Position numbers and translations under genes: made by a program | Shown: piece after piece, positions 36,552 to 47,868 of the stretch | How positions within the stretch are numbered: the first letter of the stretch is position 1 | Layout of the letters: each line of letters begins with the position of its first letter | From: Ilex aquifolium | Lineage: Eukaryota; Streptophyta; Magnoliopsida; Aquifoliales; Aquifoliaceae | Direction: 5' to 3' | NCBI GenBank assembly: GCA_951799425.1 | Contig: OX637409.1 | Span: 16,533,460-16,597,459, forward strand | Length of the DNA stretch: 64,000 nucleotides | Notes under the pieces: model-generated | Seen by the model: only the letters and a program-made list of their open reading frames with translations | What the model was told of the DNA's origin: nothing | Database searches by the model: none

Positions 36552-39091
36552 TGTAAACCCCCACATGCTTATATTAATATAGTAATGTACTTATTTAGTG
36601 ATTCTTATATATGTAATGACGTAAAAATAAAATAAACATTGCATACGAACGGTGCACGTGAACAGTGCACTAGCTGCAACTTCAAGCCCAATTTCGACCT
36701 TGATACAGTCAATATCTCTCAAAACTCAAAACATGGAAGTTGTAGAACTCTTTCTTAGCGTTCTATATCATCTTGAATCACCTCAATCGGAGCTCGGATG
36801 AGAGAGTTATACCCAGATAACGAAGCGATGTCGAAACAGTCCGGCAGACTACCTTTCACCAATTTGATCATAACTCCTTATTGGAAAGTCCAAATTGCGC
36901 ACCGTTATTTTTGTTAGAACCCTAACTCGTATATCTTTCCAACCATATAGGTCACACATACTAGAAATACCTGAGTCAAATCAGTTTATTCTCCGAAGTT
37001 AACTAAAAATCTGCACTTGAGTTGTAATTTTAATGTTTCGAGTGTAAATTTATTTTAGTTTGAAATAAATCATAAAAATAAATGTTTTTAGGTTAAAATA
37101 ACATTAAAAATGAATCCGGAACGTCGAAAAACCTTAGGGTAGTCATATGGATCAAATTGGAGAAGTTTTGGGGCAAAACCGTAATTTTGGAGAAAATACA
37201 TTTTTTGGGTCCTGTGAACAGTATCCGGCGCGAATTTCAGCTCTTATAACCCCATTTTTACCTCAATTTCTCTCATTTTTCTCACACCTCTCACCCAATA
37301 CTACTCCATAGACCTTAGAATTAGAGAGAGAAAGAGAGAGGAAGAGAGAAGAAAGTCATTAGAGCTTGGACTTTTGCTTCAAAACTTAGGATGAGATTCT
37401 TGAATTCACTTGAAGATTTGAAGGTGGAGCTTGAATTTTGAGGTAGGGGTTTCCTTTCCATTCACTTACATTGAGGCTAGGGTTATTATATATGTATATT
37501 TTCCATATTCTTGATAGTTATATGATAAATAGTTAAGAATTCTTAGTTCCTTGTTTATTGAAACATGGTTTTGAACAAAATGTATGTTTGAATTCAAGAG
37601 ACCTTGTTCTTGAATTTCCAAAATAGTAGTTTTAGAAATTACCTATTTGGGTTATGCAAAATATATGGATTATTGATTTCTAAATGCCTATAGTTGATTA
37701 AATCATACTTTCATCAAATCCTTGTTCTAGTTCCAAGAAATTATGTTTTGTTTGAAAAACCCTAGAATTTTGATATCAAGATTGTGAAGGTTTTATTGAT
37801 ATGATCTCTTGCGTATTTTAATCCCTTATTATTGTAGTATATTGAGAGTGGTACAATTGTGATACTTGAATTATAAATGAGAAATTGTGGATTTTGTATT
37901 TTGTTTTGGAATTGTTGGTGAATTGAGAATATTTTGGTTTCCTCATTTGTATGGTTGTTGTGATGGACTTGGATTGCCTTCGAGAGATGCCGTAGAGTGT
38001 TAGAGGTTAGTCTATCCCAGTTGGGGTGAGATGGTTTCCTAACACTTATAGTGGATTGTCATTTGGTAATGCGACCACTATCGTTCACTGGAGTTCGAAC
38101 AAGGGATGATATACTTTTCCTAGGAAGGGACTCGTCACTGCCATTGGGATGGTAGACGCCCTTTCCTATAGTGCTTGTGATTATGATGTAAATAGGTGGA
38201 CTAGGTATAATCGTTGGGTAGATTCATGAGAAGCAATCAACATACATGGTACGGGGATGAACCAAAATATATATGGGATGATGAGTTGGATCGTCTTGGC
38301 CGGTGCATTGGTATGGGACAATGCATCGGAAGGTGCCCTTCATAAATGGTATATTGTTATGAAATTTACATTAACTTTTCATTAGATTATGGGTACGACT
38401 TAAACTGGAGATCTACTTAAAATGTCATGTTTTCCTTCAAAATCTATATATGCTATTTTCCAAAGGAGACTTGTCATCTTTTACTTATTTTAAAACCTTG
38501 TTTGGGTTTGGGAGGATTTTTCTACAGAGCTTCGTGCTCATCCCCTACTGTTGAATATTTTCAGATTTTACTCTAGAGGAGGAGCTCGGCGTTAATGAGC
38601 CGGGCCAAGGAGAAGCTTCCTTGGAGGGATACTTAGATCCGGAGTGGGACATCTAGAGATGTCATTTATTTTTGTACTAGACTAGGGAAATTATGTTGAG
38701 ACCATGTAAAGTCTAGTATTTTGTTATTCTGTTGCGTTATCATATTTAAATTATTTGGAAGTGTAAATGCCATTGTTGGGCTTATTCTTTTGATATTGTA
38801 GCCATGGCTTGGCTTATTCTTTTGGGAATGTTATTGTGAATATTACATGTGGAGAATGGAAAATCTTTTGAGACAATGTTGTTAATTTTTGATGGATAAC
38901 TAGACCCGGTGTGGTCGATATATTATAAATGCACAGGTTGTGTTTTGGGTAGAGCTCCCCGAACAAAGGAGGCTCTGCCCAAATTTTGTGAAATTAAGGA
39001 CCCCCGGTTAATTATGGGTTTTATTAGTGCTCTCATGGTATAAATGGTATTAGAATGTAATGTCATCCAAGGGGGTTTTTGGGTCGTTACA
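36552..39091 (+). mobile_element. Young chromovirus-derived element: 5' LTR (2540 bp)
   Basis: It begins TGTAAAC and ends GTTACA, is preceded by AATTT, and is followed three bases later by the primer-binding site. It has the same length as the 3' LTR, with about four differences over 2540 bp by eye. That is about 0.16%, which under common plant rates means tens to a few hundred thousand years. Its 3' end resembles the solo LTR at 4.08-7.06 kb. Confidence 0.92.
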
Positions 39092-39094
39092 GAA

Positions 39095-39106
39095 ATGGTA
39101 TCAGAG
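39095..39106 (+). promoter_or_regulatory. Primer-binding site (initiator tRNA-Met type)
   Basis: 'TGGTATCAGAGC' lies three bases after the 5' LTR. It is the usual plant LTR-element site complementary to the 3' end of initiator tRNA-Met. It confirms the plus orientation and the LTR edge. It is not itself a tRNA gene. Confidence 0.9.
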
Positions 39107-39289
39107 CTTAGGCTTTAGGTCTTACATGGGAGCTGTAGGTTATGGATTACCACTAAAAAGGTAGGACTAGGTTGAAGAACCGTAGGCTTGCATTTGTTTG
39201 AAGTTATGTGCTTATCAGATAAGTTAGATTCATTGTATATTTAGGTTAAGGGTTAATTATTTGTTCGAATTCGATGAGTTGTCTCGCTA

Positions 39290-39960
39290 CGCAATCAAGT
39301 TTGTGGTCACGGAGGCAAGGAGGGCTAAACGCTTTGAACAAGATTTGAGGCCTTCCATCCGCGAGAAGTTGGTTACACTATGAATTCGAGAATACAAGAT
39401 CTCGTGAACGTGGACGTGAACGTGTACGTGGACGTGGACGCGGTTGAACAAAGACTTCAGACAGTTGGAGAAGATGAAGTTACTCAAGCGAGAGTAAGCA
39501 TGGACCCGTTCCAATGCTTTGCATGCGGAGAGTATGGGCACTTCAAACATAGATGCCCCTCGTTTCCCCCAATGACCAAGCAAGCAACCGAGTAAGTACC
39601 AGCAAACAAGCCACCTCTACAAAGGCCAGTATAGCAGCGACCGTTACAAGCTCAAGCCCCTGGCGGCGCCAATCAAGGAAGGGTTTTTTCTTTGACTCAA
39701 CTGGAAGAAGATGCCTCCAACGCTGTTGTGGACGGTATTGTTCTTCTCTACCATTCTTGGGCCCGAATTTTATTGGATTCCTATGCGACTCATTCTTTTA
39801 TACGTACTGCGGACGCTGTGGAATTGGGATTGGGTTCCGACGAGGTAGAACATGCTTTATATGTTGACTTGCCTACGGGAGAACAGGGGGATACCAGGCT
39901 GTTCTGTAAGGGGTTACGTGCTAGCAGATTACATTTCAGTTACCAGTAGGTTTACTTATA
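39290..39960 (+). mobile_element. Young element: gag zinc knuckle and protease remnants
   Basis: A frame at 39380-39595 ends in a CCHC zinc knuckle, 'CFACGEYGHFKHRCP', typical of chromovirus gag. A second, overlapping frame at 39692-39949 has 'LLDSYATHSFI', resembling the protease region of the same lineage. Both are short, so only the end of gag and a piece of protease are represented. The element cannot supply its own copying proteins. Confidence 0.75.
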
Positions 39961-40079
39961 TGTATTTCTTTGACTCTAAATGTTATATGTATACTATTCA
40001 ATCCTTGATTCTTGCTATTCTTGAAATTAATGCCATGTGGAAAATAATGGGATGGTTGGGTAACCTTTAAATCGCCTTG

Positions 40080-41040
40080 CTTGCTACCAAACCCTAGTTT
40101 TCAAGGGAAATGTGTTTTTCTCTCGATTTCTCCTTTGTTCTTGATTTCCACCCTTGATACTTGTTTGTTATTGATTTCAATACCTGATTGTTCCTTATTT
40201 TTAATTCTAAGCTTGATACTCGTTGTTATGGATTTCAAGAAGTGATTGTTCCTTTGTTCTTGATTCCAAGCCTAATATTCATTTGTTCTTGATATTTAAA
40301 TTTGATATGCACTTGGTAGTGACTATAACCCTTGTGAGTCAATTATTCTCAATATTCAATACTTGATATTCTTTATTCTTGGTTCCAAGACTTGAGTGTT
40401 CTTTTGGTTTTGATTTCTAAGCTTCATAATCCTTTGTTCTTGATTTCACACCTTGATAGTCGTTTGTTATTGATTTCCATACATGATTGTTCCGTTAAAT
40501 CTTAATTTCTCATTTGTTCATGACTTTCAAGCTTGATACGCCTTTATTCTTGATTTCCAAGCTTAATATTCATTTGCTCTTGATAGCCAAATTGGATATT
40601 CAGTTGATTGATTCTAACTATTGTAATTCATGTATTCTTGATATTCCATACTTGACATCCTTTGGTTCTTGATTTCAAGACTTGGTTGTTCCTTTGTTTT
40701 TAATTTCCCCAGGCTTGATGATCCATTGGTTTTTGATAGCCAAATTTAATTTTCATTTGTTATTGATTCTAACCCTTGTCGTTCATTTATTCTTGATACT
40801 CAATGCTTGATATTCATTGGTTCTTGATTTCAAGGCTTAATATTCAATTGCTCTTGATTTCAATACTTGATTTCTCCTTGTCCTTGAGCTCAAAACTTGA
40901 TACTCTTTAGTTCTTGGTTACAAAGCTTGATATGCATCTGTTATTGACTCCAAGACTCGATTGTTACTTTGTTCTTGATTCCAAAGCTTGATTATTTATT
41001 TGTTCCTTAATTCAAAATTCTAACGATTGGTATTGACCAA
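40080..41040 (+). repeat. TTCTTGATT-rich degenerate tandem repeats inside the young element
   Basis: Words such as 'tttgttcttgatttc', 'aagcttgatattcatttg' and 'tgatactc' recur about every 35-60 bp for nearly a kilobase. They fill the place where reverse transcriptase, RNase H and most of integrase would lie in a full chromovirus. No reading frame with a domain is present. Confidence 0.75.
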
Positions 41041-41264
41041 AAAAAAAAAAATGTATATGGATTTCGAAGCTAAAATGGGAGGACAAGTCTGGTTAGGTTT
41101 CAACTGTAACCTTTGGTGGATTGTAATTTATATCAGAGTGCGCAGCAAACTAACGGAGTAAGGACTACAATGGGGAAACTACGGAGAAGATTCAACTCAT
41201 CCGAGAGAGGCTACGCACGGCGCAAAGTAGACAGAAGAGCTATGCGGACCACAGACGAAGATCC

Positions 41265-41699
41265 TTGAAATTCAAAGTGGGAGATTACATGTTTCCCAAG
41301 GTGTCACACAAGAAGGGCGTGTTTCGATTCGGCAAGAAGGAGAAGTTAGCGCCAAGATATACCGGACCGTTTGAAGTGATCAAAGCGGTAGGCAATGTGG
41401 CATATCAACTTCGACTACCAGCCCAGCTATCCGGAGTACATGGCGTGTTTCACGTGTCGATGTTGAGGACGTGTCACTCGGATGCAACTCCGGTCGTAGA
41501 CTTGGAAGATATTGAAATTCAAGATGGAGCAACCTATGAGGAACAACCGGTGAAGATTCTCGACGCCAAAGAGAAGGTGTTCCCTAACAAAGTCATCGGA
41601 CTAGTAAAGGTTTTGTGGCAACACTATGGAGTGGAAGAAGCTACTTGGGAACCGGAGCTAGAAATGCAAGAGAAGTACCCGCACTTATTCGCTACTTGA
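41265..41699 (+). mobile_element. Young element: integrase C-terminus with chromodomain
   Basis: The 144-residue frame starts within the integrase C-terminal region ('KFKVGDYMFPKVS', 'LAPRYTGPFEVIKAVGNVAY', 'GVHGVFHVSMLR') and ends in a chromodomain-like fold ('VLWQHYGVEEATWEPELEMQ'). This is the standard tail of Tekay/Del-type chromoviruses, thought to guide insertion through chromatin marks. It is followed by 'cgaggacgaaactttcttta' and a polypurine tract (41729-41739). Confidence 0.88.
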
Positions 41700-41740
41700 G
41701 GTAAGTTTCGAGGACGAAACTTTCTTTAAGGGGGGTGGAT

Positions 41741-44280
41741 TGTAAACCCCCACATGCTTATATTAATATAGTAATGTACTTATTTAGTGATTCTTATATA
41801 TGTAATGACGTAAAAATAAAATAAACATTGCATACGAACGGTGCACGTGAACAGTGCACTAGCTGCAACTTCAAGCCCAATTTCGACCTTGATACAGTCA
41901 ATATCTCTCAAAACTCAAAACATGGAAGTTGTAGAACTCTTTCTTAGCGTTCTATATCATCTTGAATCACCTCAATCGGAGCTCGGATGAGAGAGTTATA
42001 CCCAGATAACGAAGCGATGTCGAAACAGTCCGGCAGACTACCTTTCACCAATTTGATCATAACTCCTTATTGGAAAGTCCAAATTGCGCACCGTTATTTT
42101 TGTTAGAACCCTAACTCGTATATCTTTCCAACCATATAGGTCACACATACTAGAAATACCTGAGTCAAATCAGTTTATTCTCCGAAGTTAACTAAAAATC
42201 TGCACTTGAGTTGTAATTTTAATGTTTCGAGTGTAAATTTATTTTAGTTTGAAATAAATCATAAAAATAAATGTTTTTAGGTTAAAATAACATTAAAAAT
42301 GAATCCGGAACGTCGAAAAACCTTAGGGTAGTCATATGGATCAAATTGGAGAAGTTTTGGGGCAAAACCGTAATTTTGGAGAAAATACATTTTTTGGGTC
42401 CTGTGAACAGTATCCGGCGCGAATTTCAGCTCTTATAACCCCATTTTTACCTCAATTTCTCTCATTTTTCTCACACCTCTCACCCAATACTACTCCATAG
42501 ACCTTAGAATTAGAGAGAGAAAGAGAGAGGAAGAGAGAAGAAAGTCATTAGAGCTTGGGCTTTTGCTTCAAAACTTAGGATGAGATTCTTGAATTCACTT
42601 GAAGATTTGAAGGTGGAGCTTGAATTTTGAGGTAGGGGTTTCCTTTCCATTCACTTACATTGAGGCTAGGGTTATTATATATGTATGTTTTCCATATTCT
42701 TGATAGTTATATGATAAATAGTTAAGAATTCTTAGTTCCTTGTTTATTGAAACATGGTTTTGAACAAAATGTATGTTTGAATTCAAGAGACCTTGTTCTT
42801 GAATTTCCAAAATAGTAGTTTTAGAAATTACCTATTTGGGTTATGCAAAATATATGGATTATTGATTTCTAAATGCCTATAGTTGATTAAATCATACTTT
42901 CATCAAATCCTTGTTCTAGTTCCAAGAAATTATGTTTTGTTTGAAAAACCCTAGAATTTTGATATCAAGATTGTGAAGGTTTTATTGATATGATCTCTTG
43001 CGTATTTTAATCCCTTATTATTGTAGTATATTGAGAGTGGTACAATTGTGATACTTGAATTATAAATGAGAAATTGTGGATTTTGTATTTTGTTTTGGAA
43101 TTGTTGGTGAATTGAGAATATTTTGGTTTCCTCATTTGTATGGTTGTTGTGATGGACTTGGATTGCCTTCGAGAGATGCCGTAGAGTGTTAGAGGTTAGT
43201 CTATCCCAGTTGGGGTGAGATGGTTTCCTAACACTTATAGTGGATTGTCATTTGGTAATGCGACCACTATCGTTCACTGGAGTTCGAACAAGGGATGATA
43301 TACTTTTCCTAGGAAGGGACTCGTCACTGCCATTGGGATGGTAGACGCCCTTTCCTATAGTGCTTGTGATTATGATGTAAATAGGTGGACTAGGTATAAT
43401 CGTTGGGTAGATTCATGAGAAGCAATCAACATACATGGTACGGGGATGAACCAAAATATATATGGGATGATGAGTTGGATCGTCTTGGCCGGTGCATTGG
43501 TATGGGACAATGCATCGGAAGGTGCCCTTCATAAATGGTATATTGTTATGAAATTTACATTAACTTTTCATTAGATTATGGGTACGACTTAAACTGGAGA
43601 TCTATTTAAAATGTCATGTTTTCCTTCAAAATCTATATATGCTATTTTCCAAAGGAGACTTGTCATCTTTTACTTATTTTAAAACCTTGTTTGGGTTTGG
43701 GAGGATTTTTCTACAGAGCTTCGTGCTCATCCCCTACTGTTGAATATTTTCAGATTTTACTCTAGAGGAGGAGCTCGGCGTTAATGAGCCGGGCCAAGGA
43801 GAAGCTTCCTTGGAGGGATACTTAGATCCGGAGTGGGACATCTAGAGATGTCATTTATTTTTGTACTAGACTAGGGAAATTATGTTGAGACCATGTAAAG
43901 TCTAGTATTTTGTTATTCTGTTGCGTTATCATATTTAAATTATTTGGAAGTGTAAATGCCATTGTTGGGCTTATTCTTTTGATATTGTAGCCATGGCTTG
44001 GCTTATTCTTTTGGGAATGTTATTGTGAATATTACATGTGGAGAATGGAAAATCTTTTGAGACAATGTTGTTAATTTTTGATGGATAACTAGACCCGGTG
44101 TGGTCGATATATTATAAATGCACAGGTTGTGTTTTGGGTAGAGCTCCCCGAACAAAGGAGGCTCTGCCCAAATTTTGTGAAATTAAGGACCCCCGGTTAA
44201 TTATGGGTTTTATTAGTGCTCTCATGGTATAAATGGTATTAGAATGTAATGTCACCCAAGGGGGTTTTTGGGTCGTTACA
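41741..44280 (+). mobile_element. Young chromovirus-derived element: 3' LTR (2540 bp)
   Basis: It begins TGTAAAC after the polypurine tract, ends GTTACA, and is followed by AATTT, matching the 5 bp before the other LTR (36547-36551). The whole element is therefore 36552-44280 (7729 bp) with an internal region of only about 2.65 kb. It looks structurally whole as a non-autonomous element but lacks reverse transcriptase. Confidence 0.92.
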
Positions 44281-44480
44281 AATTTTCTCTCCTCTCTCAT
44301 ATCTCTCATATTGCATCCTAGTCTTCATATGATGCATCAAGAGATTTCTTTCAGTTAACTATTTGTAAGTTAATTTTAGTTAGGCATATTGTAATTTCTT
44401 TTTAGTTTTGAATACAAGTTAATTCATCACCACTCCTTACATCTGTTACTTTACGTTCATTTATATGCCTTCCGCTATAT
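44281..44480 (+). mobile_element. Caulimovirid copy: leader portion beyond the insertion
   Basis: After the AATTT duplication the sequence continues 'ctctcctctctcatatctct' and then 'gtaatttctttttagttttg', plausible leader sequence of the pararetrovirus promoter at 36491. The right border is taken where the (TA)n and TAGTAACAT repeats start, near 44480, and is uncertain. Confidence 0.5.
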
Positions 44481-44488
44481 ATATATAT

Positions 44489-45180
44489 GTATAATAGTAA
44501 CATTCAAATATAAAAAAAAGTATCATTTAAACACAAAAAATAATACCATTTAAATACAAAAAAGAGTATCATTAAAAATAAAAAAAATTTAATATTGTAT
44601 ATTAATATTTGAAAAAATAATAGTAACATACTCAATAAAAAATAGTAACATTTAATATTGATATTACAAAAAATAGTAATATTTAATATTAACATTAAAA
44701 ACAAAAAATAGTAACATTCAAACACAAAAAATAGTACAATTTAAAAACAAAAAATAGTACCATTTAAACACAAAAACATAGTAACATTCAAAAAATAAAA
44801 AATAGTAACATTGTATATTAATATTTGAAAAAAAAACAATAGTAACATACTCAACAAAAAATAGTAAAATTGGATATTGATATTTTTGAAAAAATATTAA
44901 CATTCAATATTAACAGTAACATGCTTATGAAAAAAAATAAGTAACATGTTTAATAAAAAATAGTAATACGAAAAAAGGTAGTAACATGAACAAGCCCAAC
45001 AAAACAGAAATAGTAACATGGTAAAAAAATTGTACTGGTACAACGTTGTCTTCTTCACAAAATACACAACCAACTAAATGGAGACCTAAATCGAAACCTC
45101 GCCGATCATCAAAAAAAGTAGTAACATGCACAAAAAAAAAAAGTAGTAACATGGTATTTCAAGAATTGAAAAAATAGTAA
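44489..45180. repeat. AT-rich minisatellite of AAAAAATAGTAACAT units
   Basis: The word 'aaaaaatagtaacatt' or close variants recur more than a dozen times at about 20-45 bp spacing, mixed with 'taatattgatatt' and 'tcaaacacaaaaaatagta' variants. Open frames on the minus strand are Phe/Leu/Tyr-rich by-products of this composition. No gene is supported. Confidence 0.8.
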
Positions 45181-45688
45181 CATGCTTCGAGACATTTCGT
45201 CGAAGTTTTTGGTGGGTGGGTTTGATGTTGTGGGAGTAATGGATATGAGAGGTTTAGTGGGTTGTTGAGGGCGGTGGGTTGTTAATGGCGGTGGACTGGG
45301 ATTTTTAGATTGGCGGTGGCAATGACCTATAAGACTTTGATTTTTGGGAAGACAGAGATGGGAGCTTGTGAGGAGTCTGTTTAGGAAATGGAAGTTATAT
45401 GGGGCGAAAGAGAGAGTTATGGAAAGATTGTAACAGACAATTACTAGCGTAAAATCAGGCAGACATATTTTCCTTCCATATATATCTCAATGAATTAACT
45501 TATATGACTTTCCATAACTGAACAAAATTAACACTGTTAGGGGTATTTTTTAGATTAAAAAAAAAAAGTGGACTTAAGTACCTACATATAAGTTTAAAAA
45601 CGGACTTACCCCCAAATAAGTTTTCTTGTCGGACTCAAGTCATTATAAGTCCATCTAAGAGGACTCAACACCAATTTTTACAATTTTT
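45181..45688. other. Intergenic stretch, no gene recognised
   Basis: A G-rich segment (about 45210-45420, with 'gtgggttgttgagggcggtg' repeated in variant form) is followed by AT-rich sequence leading into block B. No domain-bearing frame or paired termini were found. Confidence 0.5.
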
Positions 45689-45808
45689 TTAGCCTGAGTA
45701 ACGGGTCCCATGGATCAACCCGACCCATGGACACCCTAGCGATGTAAGGTTCGGAGCTACACATACATCATTATTCGCTTTTGTCACAGTCTCACAGACA
45801 TTGATGTG

Positions 45809-45980
45809 GGGTAATGTTATGCTTACTAAATTTTTTTACCAAATCTTCATCATAAATGATATGACACAGTTTTTTTACCATCAGATAAGTGAGACCCATT
45901 AATATTCAATGACAAAAATTATGCCACATCATTTAATATGAAAGATTTGGTAAATTTTTTGAGTAAGCATGGCATTTTCC
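45809..45980. mobile_element. Short Mutator-type MITE (172 bp)
   Basis: It begins GGGTAATGTTATGCTTACT and ends with a sequence whose reverse complement is GGAAAATGCCATGCTTACT. A 9-bp duplication ATTGATGTG lies at 45800-45808 and 45981-45989. The arms extend inward through 'accaaatctt'. No coding capacity. The 9-bp duplication points to Mutator-like transposition. Confidence 0.75.
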
Positions 45981-46225
45981 ATTGATGTGGGATCTAGTCA
46001 ATTCTTTTTTGTTTGGCTACTAGCCTGCTACCAAAGGTATCCACTGCATTGCCGTACGTTGTGCTCTCATTTTCTAGTGTGCAATATCTTTTGTTTCGTA
46101 GGTATAACTTAATTATATCGATAAAAAAAAGGAATATAGAAGAAAGTTCAAAACACGTCTGCTAGAGCATGCAAAAGAATTGTCAAAGAGATTCTTCCAT
46201 CCCTACCGTTGAACTAAAAAAAAAA

Positions 46226-47868
46226 GGGTAAACCACATACATGACCCCTGAACTTTAGTCTTAGTTTTAAATTACACCCTAAACTTTCAATTTTTTCAAT
46301 GTACCCCTTGAACTATGTAAATCGTTTTAATGAGGTCCTTCTGTTAGATTCTGGCGTTAAATGAGGATGAAACCCTAACGCTGGTAGTTGAGATGGCATT
46401 TTAGTCCATTCAAGTAGTATGTATAGTTGGGTTGAAGAAAGGGCAGCAAAACTCTCCTAAATCGTCTCTCATATCTCTACCAAATCTTTCATCTCCTTCC
46501 CAGATATGTCTCCCATACCAGACTCTCAAATCCTTCATCTCCATACCATACCAGACTCCGAAATCGCTCATCTCCCTCCCAGATCTCCACCTCATACGCA
46601 CTTAGATCGTTCATCTCCTTCCCATCTATTGATTCAAGTAAACCAGAATGACTTGGTTATTGCGGACAATCGGTGTAGTCTTCCATCCAGAACAAGTTTA
46701 TTGTATGTGGTCTCTCACTTATACATGTAATTTCTATTTTTTTTTTTGTAGAATTCATACCTGCAAATTTGTAGATTCAGACATATGGGTGTTGGGTATT
46801 GGACTCATTTTTTGTCGCCTTGGTTATTGCTTGTAAATTTGGTAAAGTTGGGTGTTGGAGTAATTCTGAATTTCTAGAATGTAGTATAATTTTTTGGATT
46901 ATTTGTATGCATTATTTTGTATCTAGTTTTTACTGTAATTGAAATAATTGAGATAGAAAAATGATGAAACTTACCATGGACATTCTAAATTCCATGGTAT
47001 CCAGTGTTGGAGTAATTCTGAATTCCTCTCTCTCTCACCACGACAGTCAACTAGACTGAATAGAGCCACTTGTTTTTTGTTTTAGGAGAGTCACTTGTTC
47101 TCTGCTGCAATGGGTGTTATATACAGAGGAGAATGGGAGGGAGACTGTGGCACCTTTTCTTCTACCCAACTATACATATTACCTTTGAGGGATTTCCTGG
47201 ATGGGTTACTGCTAGTGGAGAAGTATGGGCTTCCAATGTATAAGCTTCATATTGAAGCTGATTCAAAGGTGATGGTACAGAAGATTTTGAAAGGACATCT
47301 CAGGGCTTGTAAATTTTGGGGTTGTTGAGGCAAATTTTGGAGATGTTAGGGAGGATGGATTTCAGTTTGTCCCATGTTTACAGGGAAGCCATTTCACTGG
47401 CTGATTATTTTGCTAATAGAGTTGTACATGACAGAGCTTCAACTGATTTTTCTTATGCTGTGGATCTTCCTCTTCAAGCTAAACTGTTGTTGATGCATGA
47501 TTAGAGAGGGGTCAAGGTGCTCAAGAAGAAGACAGTGCTTAGCTCTTGAGTTTTGATGTTTGTACAGTTTTGTTTTGATTGTTCTATGATTGTAGAGTTA
47601 TACTCCTTGATTTTTAATTGTTTTGAGAAATGAAATAAAAAGGTCCTGAGTGCTTTTTTTTAAAACTATACATATTACCTTAATGGGCTAAAATACCCTC
47701 CACCAGCTCCCAACGTTAGGTTTTCATTCCCATTTAACGTTAGAATCTAACAGAAGGACTTGATTAAAACGATTTACATAGTTCAGGGGGTACATTAAAA
47801 AAATTGAAAGTTTAGGGTGCAATTTAAGACTAAAACTAAAGTTCAGGGGTCATTTATAAAGTTTACCC
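46226..47868. mobile_element. Pack-MULE-like element with about 180-bp terminal inverted repeats
   Basis: The left arm starts GGGTAAACCACATACATGAC and the right arm ends with its near reverse complement. The arms pair through 'cccctgaactttagt', 'aaactttcaattttttcaat' and 'cttctgttagattct', to about 46400 and 47690. The flanks are A runs of at least 9 on both sides, consistent with a 9-bp duplication. Block A shows the site without it. There is no transposase; the centre holds a fragment of an RNase H-type coding sequence, so this fits a Pack-MULE. Confidence 0.8.
47101..47504 (+). pseudogene. RNase H-like fragment carried by the Pack-MULE
   Basis: Two overlapping frames carry 'LRDFLDGLLLVEKYGLPMYKLHIEADSKVMVQKI' (in shorter form: 'GLLLVEKYGLP', 'IEADSKVMVQ') and then 'MDFSLSHVYREAISLADYFA'. 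The order of 'A(D)SKxxVQ' followed by 'HVYREaNxlAD' is that of the plant RVT_3-type RNase H domain found in non-LTR elements and small host genes. The frame shifts between 47300 and 47330, and the N-terminal 'DGA' part is not evident. The fragment is therefore broken and probably captured together with the transposon. Confidence 0.7.

Noticed and set aside
39095-39106. tRNA-like sequence TGGTATCAGAGC
   Set aside because: It is only the short complement of a tRNA 3' end used as a primer-binding site. No cloverleaf surrounds it; the same holds at 56665-56676.
44504-45152. Several minus-strand frames rich in Phe, Leu and Tyr
   Set aside because: They are translations of the AAAAAATAGTAACAT repeats and not genes.
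44489-45180. Possible CRISPR-like array
   Set aside because: Repeat units and spacing are irregular, the sequence is AT-only filler, and the host is a plant nuclear genome.
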